A DNA stretch of 64,000 nucleotides from CAIKMD01 sp036501365 (GCA_036501365.1 DASYAL010000014.1:34442-98441); one strand, 5' to 3'. Shown: positions 36,579 through 46,254, numbered from the stretch's first letter. The notes: generated from the sequence alone by a model not told the origin. Numbers and translations: made by a program.

Positions 36579-38787
36579 AGCTGTCCATCACCATTTTGTC
36601 GCCGGCCTTGTCGAAGGAGATCGCGAGCTTGCCGCCTTCGGACGCGCGCACAGTGCCGTAGCCGAATTTCTGGTGGAAGACGCGGTCGCCCGCGACATAG
36701 CCGACCGGCGCGCGGGCCGGCTCGGCGACGATCAGTCGCGGCGCTTCGGCGCGCCGGCCGAAGAAAGACGCGCCGGCGCCCCACGCCTCTTGCAGGCTCG
36801 GTGCGCGCGGATAGAGCCCGGGCTCGGCGATCGATTCGACGTGATCTTCCGGCAGCTCGGCAACAAAGCGCGAGGGCAGCGCGCTCTGCCACTGGCCGCG
36901 CACGCGGCGATTGGCGGCATAGGAGACGAAAGCGCGGCGCCGCGCCCGCGTCAGCCCGACATAAGCGAGCCGCCGCTCCTCCTCCAACCCTTTGAGACCG
37001 GCCTCGTCCATCGCCCGCTGATGTGGGAACAGGCCTTCCTCCCAGCCGGGCAGGAACACGTTGTTGAATTCGAGGCCTTTGGCCCCGTGCAGGGTCATCA
37101 GGCTGATCATGTCGCCGCCGGTCTCGGCGGTGTTCTCCATGACGAGGCTGACGTGATCGAGGAAGCCGGCGAGGCTGTCGAATTCAGCCATGGCCGCGAT
37201 CAGCTCCTTCAGATTTTCGAGCCGGCCCGGCGCGTCGGGTGATTTGTCCGCCTGCCACATTCCCGTATAGCCCGACTCGTCGAGCACCTGCGCCGCGAGG
37301 TCGGGATGTGCCGTGTTATCGAGAAGGCCGCGCCAGCGCTGCAGATCGCTGATGAAGGCGCTGAGGGCCCGCCGCGCCGCCGGCTTCAGCTCGTCGGTGC
37401 CGATGAGGATCTGCGCGGCATCGGTCAGCGGCACTTCGCGCGCGCGGGCGAGCGCGTGCAGCGTTTGCAAGGTCGAAGTGCCGATGCCGCGCCGGGGCAG
37501 GTTGATGATGCGCTCGAACGCAAGATCGTCGGCCGGCTGATGGACAAGACGCAGATAGGCCAGTGCGTCGCGGATTTCCTGCCGTTCGTAAAAGCGCAAG
37601 CCGCCGATCACGCGATACGGCAGGCCAAGCGTCAGGAAGCGCTCCTCGAATTCGCGCGTCTGGAAGCCGGCGCGGACCAGGATCGCCATCTCGGAAAGCT
37701 TCTCGCCCTTGTGCTGCAGCGCCTCGATCTCGTCGCCAACCCAGCGCGCCTCTTCCTCGCCGTCCCAGACGCCGCGCAAGCTAATCTTTTCGCCCTCGCC
37801 CGCCTCGGTCCAAAGAGTCTTGCCGAGCCGCCCCTCGTTCTGGGCGATCAGCGAGGAAGCGGCGCCGAGGATATGCGGCGTCGAGCGGTAATTCTGCTCG
37901 AGGCGGATGATCTGCGCGCCCGGGAAATCCTTTTCGAAGCGCAGGATGTTGCCAATCTCGGCGCCGCGCCAGGAATAGATCGACTGGTCGTCGTCGCCGA
38001 CGCAGCAGATATTGCGGTGGAGCTGCGCCAGGAGCCGAAGCCACAGATACTGCGCGACGTTGGTATCCTGGTATTCGTCGACCAGGATGTAACGAAAGCG
38101 CTTCTGATACTCGTCGAGAATTTCCGGACGGGTCGTGAACAGCGTCAGATTGTGCAGCAAGAGGTCGCCGAAATCAGCGGCATTCAGCGCCTTGAGCCTG
38201 TCTTGATAAAGGCGATAAATCTCGCTCATCCGGCCATTGGCGAGGTCGCCGCGCTCGGCCACGGGCACCTTATCGGGGATCAGGCCGCGATCCTTCCAGC
38301 GCTCGATCGCCCCGAGAATCGCACGCGCCGGGGCGCGGCGCTCGTCGAGATTCTCGGCAGCGGCGATCTGCTTGACCAGCCGCAGCTGGTCGTCGGCGTC
38401 GAGGATGGTGAAATTGGGCTTGAGGCCGACCGCTTCGGCGTGGCGGCGCAGGATACGCGCGGCGATCGAATGGAAGGTGCCAAGCCACAACCCTTCGGCG
38501 CTTTCGCCGATCATGCGCGCGAGCCGGTCGCGCATCTCGCGCGCCGCCTTGTTGGTGAAGGTGACGGCGACGATCTGTGACGGCCAGGCGCGGCGACTCG
38601 CGAGGATATGCGCTAGCCTGGTGGTCAGCACCCGGGTCTTGCCGGTGCCCGCCCCGGCCAGCACCAAGACCGGCCCGTCGACCGCCTCGACCGCGCGGCG
38701 CTGCGCGTCGTTGAGGCCGACGAGGTAAGGGCCGGGCGGCACGCCCGAAACCTCGGCGGCGTTGGGCTTGGCGGCAGGTTCGGACAT
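36562..38787 (-). CDS. uvrD: ATP-dependent DNA helicase UvrD/PcrA
   Basis: Superfamily 1A 3'-5' helicase for nucleotide-excision and mismatch repair and for clearing recombinase or RNA polymerase. The 741-residue protein has a Q motif (GLNDAQRRAV), Walker A AGAGTGKT (44-51), VTFTNKAAREMRDR, Walker B with DEYQDTN, GDDDQSIYSWRGA, and the C-terminal VSLMTLHGAKGLEF-type motif (here ISLMTLHGAKGLEF). The C-terminal end GDRVFHQKFGYGTV is a Tudor-like RNA polymerase-binding segment. The ATG gives MSEPAAK; the longer open frame overlaps the divergent transporter gene. Confidence 0.95.
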   Translation of the reverse strand: MSEPAAKPNAAEVSGVPPGPYLVGLNDAQRRAVEAVDGPVLVLAGAGTGKTRVLTTRLAHILASRRAWPSQIVAVTFTNKAAREMRDRLARMIGESAEGLWLGTFHSIAARILRRHAEAVGLKPNFTILDADDQLRLVKQIAAAENLDERRAPARAILGAIERWKDRGLIPDKVPVAERGDLANGRMSEIYRLYQDRLKALNAADFGDLLLHNLTLFTTRPEILDEYQKRFRYILVDEYQDTNVAQYLWLRLLAQLHRNICCVGDDDQSIYSWRGAEIGNILRFEKDFPGAQIIRLEQNYRSTPHILGAASSLIAQNEGRLGKTLWTEAGEGEKISLRGVWDGEEEARWVGDEIEALQHKGEKLSEMAILVRAGFQTREFEERFLTLGLPYRVIGGLRFYERQEIRDALAYLRLVHQPADDLAFERIINLPRRGIGTSTLQTLHALARAREVPLTDAAQILIGTDELKPAARRALSAFISDLQRWRGLLDNTAHPDLAAQVLDESGYTGMWQADKSPDAPGRLENLKELIAAMAEFDSLAGFLDHVSLVMENTAETGGDMISLMTLHGAKGLEFNNVFLPGWEEGLFPHQRAMDEAGLKGLEEERRLAYVGLTRARRRAFVSYAANRRVRGQWQSALPSRFVAELPEDHVESIAEPGLYPRAPSLQEAWGAGASFFGRRAEAPRLIVAEPARAPVGYVAGDRVFHQKFGYGTVRASEGGKLAISFDKAGDKMVMDSFVAKA

Positions 38788-38875
38788 CGTCTCGGTATAT
38801 AGCACGGAGCGCTCGAATTCCCAGGCGCGTTCGGGCGCGAAACCACCTATGATGCGCTGCCTTCGGCGCGGAACC

Positions 38876-40138
38876 ATGCACGCCCTCGTCATTATTCTGG
38901 TTTTTCTCTGCACGTATGTCGGCATGGCCGCCGGGCGGCTGCCGCATCTGCAAATCGACCGTACCGGCATCGCGCTGCTGGGCGTGATCGTCTTGCTGGC
39001 AAGCGCCACGGTGACGCTCGACGAGCTCGGCACAAACATCGACGTCTCGACTCTCGTTCTGCTGTTCGCGCTGATGATCATTTCGGCGCAATTCGTTTCA
39101 GCCGGCTTCTTCGAGCTCTCGGCCGACTGGATCATGGCCAAGGCCGAGACGCCGACGATGCTGCTAGCCTTGACCGTCGCCGTGGCCGGCGGTCTTTCTG
39201 CGCTGCTCGCCAACGAGCTGGTGGTGCTGACCATGGCGCCGCTTCTCATCACCGGGGCCCAGGCGCGCTCGCTCGACCCGCGACCTTATCTCATCGCCCT
39301 CGCCGGCGCTGCCAATGCCGGCTCGGCCGCGACCTTGATCGGCAATCCGCCGAACATCGTCATCGGCCAGATCGGCGAGCTGAGCTTCCCGCTTTATCTG
39401 CTGGCCGGAGTCGTCCCTGCCCTTCTCGGGCTCGCTTCGGTCTTCGCGGTAACTTGGTTCCTCTGGCATGACCGACTCGAAGCGCCAGTGCCGGCCGGTG
39501 GAGTGGCCGAGGTGCCGCGCCATCCGCATGACCGGATGCAGACCTGGAAAGGCTTGGTCGGGATGGGGTTGCTGCTCCTGCTGTTCGCGACGCCGCTGCC
39601 CCGCGAGGTCGGCGGCTTGCTGATCGCCGCCGCGCTGCTGACCAATCGCCGCTTCACCAACCGAGTGATGATCGCGGCGCTCGATTGGCCGTTGCTGGTG
39701 CTGTTCGTCTGCCTCTTCGCCGTCACGGGCGCGCTCGCCGACACCGGCATTCCGTGGATCGTCGTCTCCTGGCTGCAAGATCACGGCATGCTGCCGACGA
39801 GCCTCCTGGTGCTGACGCCGTTCGTCCTCGTGACCAGCAACACAATCGGCAACACGCCGACTGCCATCCTGCTGTTACAGATCTGGCCAAACCCGCCGCA
39901 CGGCCCGCTCTACGCCTTCGCGGTGCTGTCCTCGCTCGCCGCCAACCTCACATTGCTAGGCTCGTTCGCGAGTCTTCTCGCGGTCGAGCGGGCGGAAACG
40001 CTCGGCGTGCGCGTCACCTTCACCGAATATGCGCGGGCCAGCGTGCCGTTCACGCTGATCTCGCTGGTCTTCGCGGTGATATGGCTGGCCTGGACCGGCT
40101 GGCTACCGCTGCTGCCGGGCGCGGTACCGGCACACTAG
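38876..40138 (+). CDS. SLC13/ArsB-type anion transporter
   Basis: Polytopic inner-membrane transporter of 420 residues and about eleven hydrophobic segments. It belongs to the ion-transporter superfamily that includes ArsB, NhaD, CitM and the SLC13 carriers: the two repeats each carry a signature, ANAGSAATLIGNPPNIVIG in the first half and VTSNTIGNTPTAIL in the second. Substrate could be arsenite, citrate, sulfate or another anion. No arsenic genes are nearby. ATG 38876 is chosen; ATGs at 38849 and 38852 would add nine or eight residues. Divergent from uvrD with an 88-base gap. Confidence 0.82.
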   Translation: MHALVIILVFLCTYVGMAAGRLPHLQIDRTGIALLGVIVLLASATVTLDELGTNIDVSTLVLLFALMIISAQFVSAGFFELSADWIMAKAETPTMLLALTVAVAGGLSALLANELVVLTMAPLLITGAQARSLDPRPYLIALAGAANAGSAATLIGNPPNIVIGQIGELSFPLYLLAGVVPALLGLASVFAVTWFLWHDRLEAPVPAGGVAEVPRHPHDRMQTWKGLVGMGLLLLLFATPLPREVGGLLIAAALLTNRRFTNRVMIAALDWPLLVLFVCLFAVTGALADTGIPWIVVSWLQDHGMLPTSLLVLTPFVLVTSNTIGNTPTAILLLQIWPNPPHGPLYAFAVLSSLAANLTLLGSFASLLAVERAETLGVRVTFTEYARASVPFTLISLVFAVIWLAWTGWLPLLPGAVPAH

Positions 40139-40147
40139 GTTCGGCGA

Positions 40148-41203
40148 TCAGGAGGCTCGTGCGAGGTCGGGATTCGCCTGCAGCTCGGTCGAAACGCGAT
40201 TGCGACCTTCATGCTTCGCGTGATAGAGTGCGGCGTCGGCGCGGCGGATCAAGTCGCTCAGATCCTCCTCGCGGCGGTATTGCGCGACGCCGAACGACAA
40301 GGTGACGCCGCCGTAATCGTCCCGCGAATCCTTGCCGATAAAACGGCGGCGCATCACCGCGTTACGGATCTGGTCGGCGACGGTAACGGCTTGCTGCAAG
40401 TTCGTGCGCGGCAGGATGATCGCGAATTCCTCGCCGCCGAAGCGTGCCGGCGTGTCGCGACCTTTGACCGAGTCGGACAAGGTGCGGGCAACCAGCCGCA
40501 AGACCTGATCGCCGATCTGGTGGCCGAAATTGTCGTTGAAGCTCTTGAAGTGGTCGATGTCGCTCAAGAGGAGGCTCAGCGGCTCGTTCTCGTGCAGCGC
40601 CTCGCTCGCCGCCTCTTGCAGCCGCGTGTCGAAGAACTTGCGGTTGGGGATGCCGGTGAGCGCATCGGTCAACGCCTCGCGCTGCACGACCTCTAGGTTC
40701 TCGCGCAGCTCCGTGACCTCGCCGGCGATCCGGCCAAGGCGGCTTTCGAGCGTATGGTTCCGCTGTGCCATCGATTGCGTTTCACGGACGAGATCGGCGA
40801 CCAGCGCGCGCACTTTCTCCTGCGGTTGCGAGCGGCCGATCGCGCTCGAGAGGTTGTCAAGCTGATGGCCGAAATTGTCGATCTCGCCGTTGTGATCGTC
40901 GAGATAGCGGCTGACCTTGTCGATCAGCGCGTGCAGCCGGCCGCCAGTCTCGAGGACGTCGATGTGGTCGTCGGCGCTGCCGAAGTAACGCTTATACAGC
41001 TCGGCATTGATCTCGTCGGTAAAGACGGTCTGCTTGGCCACGAACTCATCGATGGCCTGGCGCAGCGCCGGCACGGTTCCCGCGACATAGCCGTACCACA
41101 CGGTATAATTATGCGGCGTCGGCGCGATCCCATGGGTCGCCATCGCCTTGCACGCCGCCTCGGCCAATTTCGTCGACTGGCTTGTGGCGGAATCGCCGGC
41201 CAT
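40148..41203 (-). CDS. Diguanylate cyclase (GGDEF domain)
   Basis: Soluble protein of 351 residues that should make cyclic di-GMP. N-terminal domain of about 80 residues (GIAPTPHNYTVWYGYV) is of the unnamed type often found before alphaproteobacterial GGDEF domains, then a coiled coil (about 100-175) and the GGDEF domain with LTDALTGIPNRKFF, DIDHFKSFND and active-site GGEEF (256-260). The inhibitory site, normally RxxD five residues before, reads KGRD (247-250). The ATG has AGGGGTAGGA upstream. Convergent with the anion transporter, nine bases apart. Confidence 0.92.
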   Translation of the reverse strand: MAGDSATSQSTKLAEAACKAMATHGIAPTPHNYTVWYGYVAGTVPALRQAIDEFVAKQTVFTDEINAELYKRYFGSADDHIDVLETGGRLHALIDKVSRYLDDHNGEIDNFGHQLDNLSSAIGRSQPQEKVRALVADLVRETQSMAQRNHTLESRLGRIAGEVTELRENLEVVQREALTDALTGIPNRKFFDTRLQEAASEALHENEPLSLLLSDIDHFKSFNDNFGHQIGDQVLRLVARTLSDSVKGRDTPARFGGEEFAIILPRTNLQQAVTVADQIRNAVMRRRFIGKDSRDDYGGVTLSFGVAQYRREEDLSDLIRRADAALYHAKHEGRNRVSTELQANPDLARAS

Positions 41204-41225
41204 GTCTTGTCCTACCCCTTTCACG

Positions 41226-41251
41226 TCGGGAAAACCCCCGCGCGTTCCCGA
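41226..41251 (-). promoter_or_regulatory. Inverted repeat upstream of the diguanylate cyclase
   Basis: Perfect arms TCGGGAA and TTCCCGA with a 12-base spacer, starting 23 bases upstream of the minus-strand start codon. The 201-base divergent gap also serves the thioesterase. Either a leader hairpin or an operator. Confidence 0.3.
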
Positions 41252-41404
41252 TCGCGCCACTCGAACCGGATTTTCTACGCGATTGCTTAATGTTTCGGTA
41301 ACAAGCCTGCGGCGGTTCCGTTAATTTCTGTGGAAAGCGCGGGAATCATGGGGATTATTGGCCGCCGCCGGCACCTTATCGTGGTCGAAACCTGGGGTCT
41401 GACG

Positions 41405-41890
41405 ATGCCGAACCTGCCCTACGAGCCGTACCGCGCCGCCGTCGCACCGGAATGGATCGATTACAACGGCCATATGAACATCGCCTATTACGTGCTCGCC
41501 TTTGACCGCGCGACCGACCGGCTGTTCGAATATCTCGGGATCGGCGGGGCCTATCGCCGCGCCACCAACCACTCGATCTTCGCGCTCGAGGCCCATGTCA
41601 CCTATGAGCGCGAGTTGCGGCAGGGCGATGCTTTCGGGGTTGCGACGCAGCTCATCGATGCCGACCGCAAGCGGCTGCATCTCTTTCACGCCATGTCGCG
41701 CGCCGACAATGGCGAGCTCGCGGCGACGATTGAAGTGATGGGGCTGCATGTCGATATGAGCGGCCCGCGCTCGGCGCCGCTGCCCGACGCGGCTTTTGCC
41801 AAGATCGAGGCGCTGCTCGCCGAACACCGGTTGTTGCCGCAGCCACCGCAGCTCGGCCGCAGGATCGGCATCCGCCGTCACGAGCCCTAG
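41405..41890 (+). CDS. Hotdog-fold acyl-CoA thioesterase
   Basis: Protein of 161 residues in the 4-hydroxybenzoyl-CoA thioesterase-like superfamily. The motif IDYNGHMNIAYYV has Asp19 and the HMN triplet (23-25) typical of this fold, followed by VTYERELRQGD. Closest remembered relatives are YbgC-type and the thioesterase found with L-carnitine dehydrogenase. The acyl-CoA substrate is unknown. The upstream open frame from 41330 is not conserved. Its stop codon and that of metH overlap on opposite strands in the palindrome CTAG. Confidence 0.85.
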   Translation: MPNLPYEPYRAAVAPEWIDYNGHMNIAYYVLAFDRATDRLFEYLGIGGAYRRATNHSIFALEAHVTYERELRQGDAFGVATQLIDADRKRLHLFHAMSRADNGELAATIEVMGLHVDMSGPRSAPLPDAAFAKIEALLAEHRLLPQPPQLGRRIGIRRHEP

Positions 41891-44800
41891 ACCGAGAAAT
41901 ACTTTGCCTGCGGATGGGTGATGACGATCGCCGAGGTCGATTGCTCGGGATCGAGCTGGTCCTCCTCGGAAAGCGCGACACCGATTTCCTCGGCCTTGAG
42001 CAGCGCCAGCAATTGCCGCTGATCGGCGAGGTTAGGACAGGCGGGGTAGCCGAAGGAATAGCGGCTGCCGCGATAGCCCTGTTGCAACAGCGCATGCATG
42101 TCGCGCGGCTCTTCCCCAGCAAAGCCCAGCTCGGCCCGGATCCGCTTGTGGATGTATTCGGCGAGCGCCTCCGCCATCTCGACCGAGAGACCATGCAAAT
42201 AGAGATAATCCTGGTAGCGGTTCGCGGCGAACCATTGCCGCGCCGTGTCCGAGGCGCGCCCGCCCATGGTGACGACCTGCAAGCCGATGACATCCCGTTC
42301 TCGCTCGCCGATGTCGCTCAAGAAATCGGCGACGCAGAGACCGTCCTCCCGGTTCTGCCGCGGCAAGGAAAAGCGCGCGGCCTCTCGCCGACCGTCTTCG
42401 GCGAAGAGGACGACGTCGTTGCCTTCGGCCGCGGCGCGCCAGTAGCCATAAGCCGCTTGCGGACGCAGAATATCCTCGGCTTCGACGAGGTCGAGCATGC
42501 GCTTTAGCACCGGACGCAGCTCATGATGTGCCCATTCCATGAATTCCTCGAGCGTGCGTCCGTCTTTGCGGAAGCCCCACTGGAATTGATAAAGCATGCG
42601 CTCGTTGAGGTAGGGCACGAGCGCCTTGACTGGGATCTGCGCGATCGTCCGCGGGCCCCAGAAGGGCGGCTGCGGCACGGCGAGACCGCGATGCAACTCG
42701 GCGCGGCGCAGGCGAATCGCTTCGGCATCGACCGGGCGTAAAGGTTTTGCGTCGCCGGCGCGGCCGAGCTTGCGACGATTGTTGGCCGGCTTTCCCGCTC
42801 GCTCGGCATCGCGCGCTGCAAGGTGATCATCGAAGCCGCCGCCGACGATCTTCTCCATCAGCGTCAGCCCGTCGAAAGCATCCCCCGCATAGGCGACGCG
42901 GCCGCTGCCATAGGACTGGCGGCAATCCTCTTCGACATAGCGACGGGTGAGCGCGGCGCCGCCGAGCATCACCGGCAACGACAGGCCCTGCCGCGTCATC
43001 TCGTTGAGATTCTCGCGCATTACCACGGTCGATTTCACGAGCAGGCCCGACATGCCGATAGCATCGGCACGGTGCCGCGCGGCAGCGTCGAGGATCGCGG
43101 CGAGCGGCTGCTTGATGCCGAGATTGACGACCTTGTAGCCGTTATTAGTGAGGATGATGTCGACGAGGTTCTTGCCGATGTCGTGGACATCGCCCCTGAC
43201 CGTCGCCAGCACGATAGTGCCGCGCTGATGGCCTTCCTTCTTCTCCATGAACGGTTCGAGATAGGTGACCGCAGCCTTCATGGTCTCGGCCGATTGCAGC
43301 ACGAAGGGAAGTTGCATCTTGCCAGCGCCGAAGAGCTCGCCGACGATTTTCATGCCGTCGAGCAAAAAGGTGTTGATGACGTCGAGCGGCGGGTGAGACT
43401 GGAGCGCAAGCGCCAGGTCCTCGTCGAGCCCCTGCCGGTCGCCGTCGACGATGCGCTGTGAGAGGCGCGGTCCGAGCTCGGCCGGCCGCTCCTTCTTTTT
43501 CGCTTCGGCGGCGTTGCGATCGCGAAACAGGGCAATGAAAGCCTGGAGCGGATCGATGCCGCCCCGCCAGCGGTCGAAGATCAGATCCTCGGCTGCCTGG
43601 CGCTCGGCTTCCGGTACGGCATGGAGCGGCACGATCTTCGAGACGTGGAGGATCGCCGCGGTGAGGCCGCGCTGCAGGGCGTGGTCGAGATAGACCGAAT
43701 TGAGCACCGCGCGCGCCGGCGGGTTGAGGCCGAAGGAGATATTCGAGAGGCCGAGCAGGATCTGGCATTCGGGCAAGGCATGGGCGATCCGCTCGATGCC
43801 GTCGAGCGTCTCGACGCCGAGACGGCGATCCTCGGCATTGCCAGTGCAGATGGTGAAGGTCAGCGGATCGATCAGGAGGTCGCTCGGCTCGAGGCCATGG
43901 CGATCGCAAGCGAAATCCTTCAGGCGCTGCGCGAGCGCGAGCTTCTGTGCGGCATCCTTTGCCATGCCCTGTTCGTCGATGGTCAGCGCGATCACCGCCG
44001 CGCCGAAACGCCGCGCGAGCTCGAGGCGCTGGGCCGCCGGCGCCTCGCCATCCTCGAAGTTGATCGAATTGAGGATCGGCTTGCCGCCGTGGAGCTTCAG
44101 CGCCGCCTCGAGCACCGGCAACTCGGTGCTGTCAACGACCAGCGGCGCCGTGACCGCGCCGCGCATACGGCTCGCGACCGCGACCATTTCCGCCTTCTCA
44201 TCGCGGCCGACATAAGCTGTGCAGACATCGATCGCGTGCGAGCCTTCCTTGGCCTGCTCGCGCGCCATCGCGATGCAATCATCCCAATCACCTTTTTCCT
44301 GGGCGATCCGGAAGCGCTTCGAGCCGTTGGCGTTGCAGCGCTCGCCGATCGAGAGATAGGCGTTCTCCTGCCGCAGCGGCGTCTGTGCATAGAGCGAAGC
44401 CACCGCCGGCACGAAAACGCTGCGCCGCGCCTTGGCGCGCGGCCGCGTGCCTTCATTCGCAAGGCGGCGCAACATGGCGTCGAGCGCGGCGATGTGTTGC
44501 GCCTCCGTGCCGCAACAGCCGCCGATGAGGTCGACGCCGTCCTCGACGACAAAGCGCTCTTGCCACTGCGCCAACTCGTTCGGGCCCAGCGGGTAATGCG
44601 CGTGGCCGTGATGCAGCTCGGGGAGGCCCGCATTCGGTTGCACCGAGATGCGGCCGCGCCAGCCTTCGGCGAGATGCTTCACATGCTCGGCCATCTCTTG
44701 CGGACCGGTCGCGCAGTTGAGGCCGATAAGCGGCACATCGAGCGCATCGATCACCGTCATTGCCGCAGCAACGTCCGCGCCGACCAGCAAGGTGCCGGTG

Positions 44801-45381
44801 GTCTCCACCGTCATCTGCACGAAGATCGGCGGTTCGCCGCGCGCCGATTTGCGCGCCTCTTTGGCGGCATTGACCGCCGCCTTGATCTGCAGCGTGTCCT
44901 GGCAGGTCTCGATCAGGATCGCATCGACCCCGCCGTCGATGAGCCCGCGACATTGCACCGTCAGCGCGGCTTCGAGCGCGTCGTAATCGATGTGCCCAAG
45001 CGAGGGCAGCCGCGTGCCGGGTCCGACCGCGCCGATGACGAAACGCGCCTTGCCGTCCTGGGCGCAGGCGAGGACCGCTTCGCTGGCGAGCTCGGCGGCG
45101 CGGCGATTGAGAAAATAGGCTTTGTCAGCGATGCCAAACTCGCCGAGGGTCAGCGGCGAGCCACCGAAACTGTTGGTTTGGATCGCATCGGCACCGGCGT
45201 CGAGATAGCCGCGATGGATGCCGAGGACGAGATCGGGGCGGCTCTCGTTGAGGATTTCAGGGCAGTTCTCATGGCCCAGGAAATCCTCCTCGAGCCGCAG
45301 CGGCATCGCCTGGACGCGCGTGCCGGTCGCGCCGTCGCACAGCAGCACCCGGTCCGACAACACGTCGAGGATGTGAGGCAT
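41887..45381 (-). CDS. metH: Cobalamin-dependent methionine synthase MetH
   Basis: Transfers a methyl group from 5-methyltetrahydrofolate to homocysteine through cobalamin. The 1164-residue protein is full length: homocysteine domain with zinc ligands C223 and C289-C290 (GGCCGT), pterin-binding domain (YLSIGERCNANGSKRF), B12 cap and B12 domain with DVHDIGKN (His733 is the cobalt ligand), and a C-terminal SAM-activation domain (RGSRYSFGYPACPNL). It is six bases downstream of metF and third in the ArsR-methyltransferase/metF/metH run. The cell must therefore make or import B12. Confidence 0.97.
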   Translation of the reverse strand: MPHILDVLSDRVLLCDGATGTRVQAMPLRLEEDFLGHENCPEILNESRPDLVLGIHRGYLDAGADAIQTNSFGGSPLTLGEFGIADKAYFLNRRAAELASEAVLACAQDGKARFVIGAVGPGTRLPSLGHIDYDALEAALTVQCRGLIDGGVDAILIETCQDTLQIKAAVNAAKEARKSARGEPPIFVQMTVETTGTLLVGADVAAAMTVIDALDVPLIGLNCATGPQEMAEHVKHLAEGWRGRISVQPNAGLPELHHGHAHYPLGPNELAQWQERFVVEDGVDLIGGCCGTEAQHIAALDAMLRRLANEGTRPRAKARRSVFVPAVASLYAQTPLRQENAYLSIGERCNANGSKRFRIAQEKGDWDDCIAMAREQAKEGSHAIDVCTAYVGRDEKAEMVAVASRMRGAVTAPLVVDSTELPVLEAALKLHGGKPILNSINFEDGEAPAAQRLELARRFGAAVIALTIDEQGMAKDAAQKLALAQRLKDFACDRHGLEPSDLLIDPLTFTICTGNAEDRRLGVETLDGIERIAHALPECQILLGLSNISFGLNPPARAVLNSVYLDHALQRGLTAAILHVSKIVPLHAVPEAERQAAEDLIFDRWRGGIDPLQAFIALFRDRNAAEAKKKERPAELGPRLSQRIVDGDRQGLDEDLALALQSHPPLDVINTFLLDGMKIVGELFGAGKMQLPFVLQSAETMKAAVTYLEPFMEKKEGHQRGTIVLATVRGDVHDIGKNLVDIILTNNGYKVVNLGIKQPLAAILDAAARHRADAIGMSGLLVKSTVVMRENLNEMTRQGLSLPVMLGGAALTRRYVEEDCRQSYGSGRVAYAGDAFDGLTLMEKIVGGGFDDHLAARDAERAGKPANNRRKLGRAGDAKPLRPVDAEAIRLRRAELHRGLAVPQPPFWGPRTIAQIPVKALVPYLNERMLYQFQWGFRKDGRTLEEFMEWAHHELRPVLKRMLDLVEAEDILRPQAAYGYWRAAAEGNDVVLFAEDGRREAARFSLPRQNREDGLCVADFLSDIGERERDVIGLQVVTMGGRASDTARQWFAANRYQDYLYLHGLSVEMAEALAEYIHKRIRAELGFAGEEPRDMHALLQQGYRGSRYSFGYPACPNLADQRQLLALLKAEEIGVALSEEDQLDPEQSTSAIVITHPQAKYFSV

Positions 45382-45387
45382 GGCCGC

Positions 45388-46254
45388 TCACGCCACCGCA
45401 ACGGCGGCATCGCTGCCGATACCGAGTGCCGCGCAAATCTCGGCGACCAACTCGGCGCGGTTGAGGGTGTAGAAATGCAGCGCATCGCTGCCCGCGGCGA
45501 GGAGCGCGCGGCACAGCGCGACGGCGACGCGCGCGGCGGCCGCGGCTCGCACGCGCGGGTCTTCGCCGATACCGGCGAATTCGGCCTCGAGCCAAGCGGG
45601 GATCGACGCACCGCAAGCAGCGGCGAATTTCCGCGCTTGCGCGAAATCGACGATCGGCAGGATGCCTGGGACGATCGGCACGCCGATGCCGGCGGCCGCG
45701 GCACGGTCGCGAAAGCGTAAGAAGCGATCGACATCGAAAAAGAATTGCGTGATCGCGCGCGTCGCTCCGGCATCGATCTTGCGCTTCAGGTAGTCGAGAT
45801 CGGCGGCCGCGCTCGCCGCTTCGGGATGGACTTCCGGATAGGCGGCAACGCTGATCTCGAAATCGGCGACGCGCTTGATGCCGGCTACGAGATCGGCTGC
45901 GCGGCCGTAACCATCGGGATGCGGCCGGTACCCGCTGCCGGCCGGCGGATCGCCGCGCAGCGCGACGATATGGCGGATGCCGGCATGCCAGTAATCCCGC
46001 GCGACGGCGTCGATCGCGTCGCGGCTGGCGGCAACGCAAGTCAGGTGCGCCGCCGGGTTGAGCGGGGTTTCGCGGCGGATGCGTGCCACCGTCGCATGGG
46101 TGCGCTCGCGCGTCGAGCCGCCCGCGCCGTAGGTCACAGAAACGAAGCGCGGCGCAAGCGGCGCGAGCCGTACGATCGCCTGCCACAGCGCCATCTCCAT
46201 CGCTGCGGTCTTGGGCGGAAAGAATTCGAAAGAAATTGCCGGCCCGGCGCTCAT
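45388..46254 (-). CDS. metF: 5,10-methylenetetrahydrofolate reductase MetF
   Basis: FAD-dependent reductase making 5-methyltetrahydrofolate, the methyl donor for MetH. The 288-residue protein has the N-terminal SFEFFPPK (8-15, with the catalytic Glu), FVSVTYGAGGSTRERT, the FAD-binding HIVALRGDPP and ITQFFFD segments. The start overlaps the stop of the upstream ArsR-methyltransferase gene by ATGA, which suggests coordinated synthesis. Normal family length. Confidence 0.96.
   Translation of the reverse strand: MSAGPAISFEFFPPKTAAMEMALWQAIVRLAPLAPRFVSVTYGAGGSTRERTHATVARIRRETPLNPAAHLTCVAASRDAIDAVARDYWHAGIRHIVALRGDPPAGSGYRPHPDGYGRAADLVAGIKRVADFEISVAAYPEVHPEAASAAADLDYLKRKIDAGATRAITQFFFDVDRFLRFRDRAAAAGIGVPIVPGILPIVDFAQARKFAAACGASIPAWLEAEFAGIGEDPRVRAAAAARVAVALCRALLAAGSDALHFYTLNRAELVAEICAALGIGSDAAVAVA

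Noticed and set aside
37306..38580. Plus-strand open frame of about 420 codons under uvrD
   Set aside because: Antisense shadow of a well-conserved helicase; no recognisable domain.
43621..45720. Plus-strand open frame of about 700 codons antisense to metH and metF
   Set aside because: High-GC shadow of the conserved minus-strand genes, with Arg/Glu/Asp-rich composition and no motifs.
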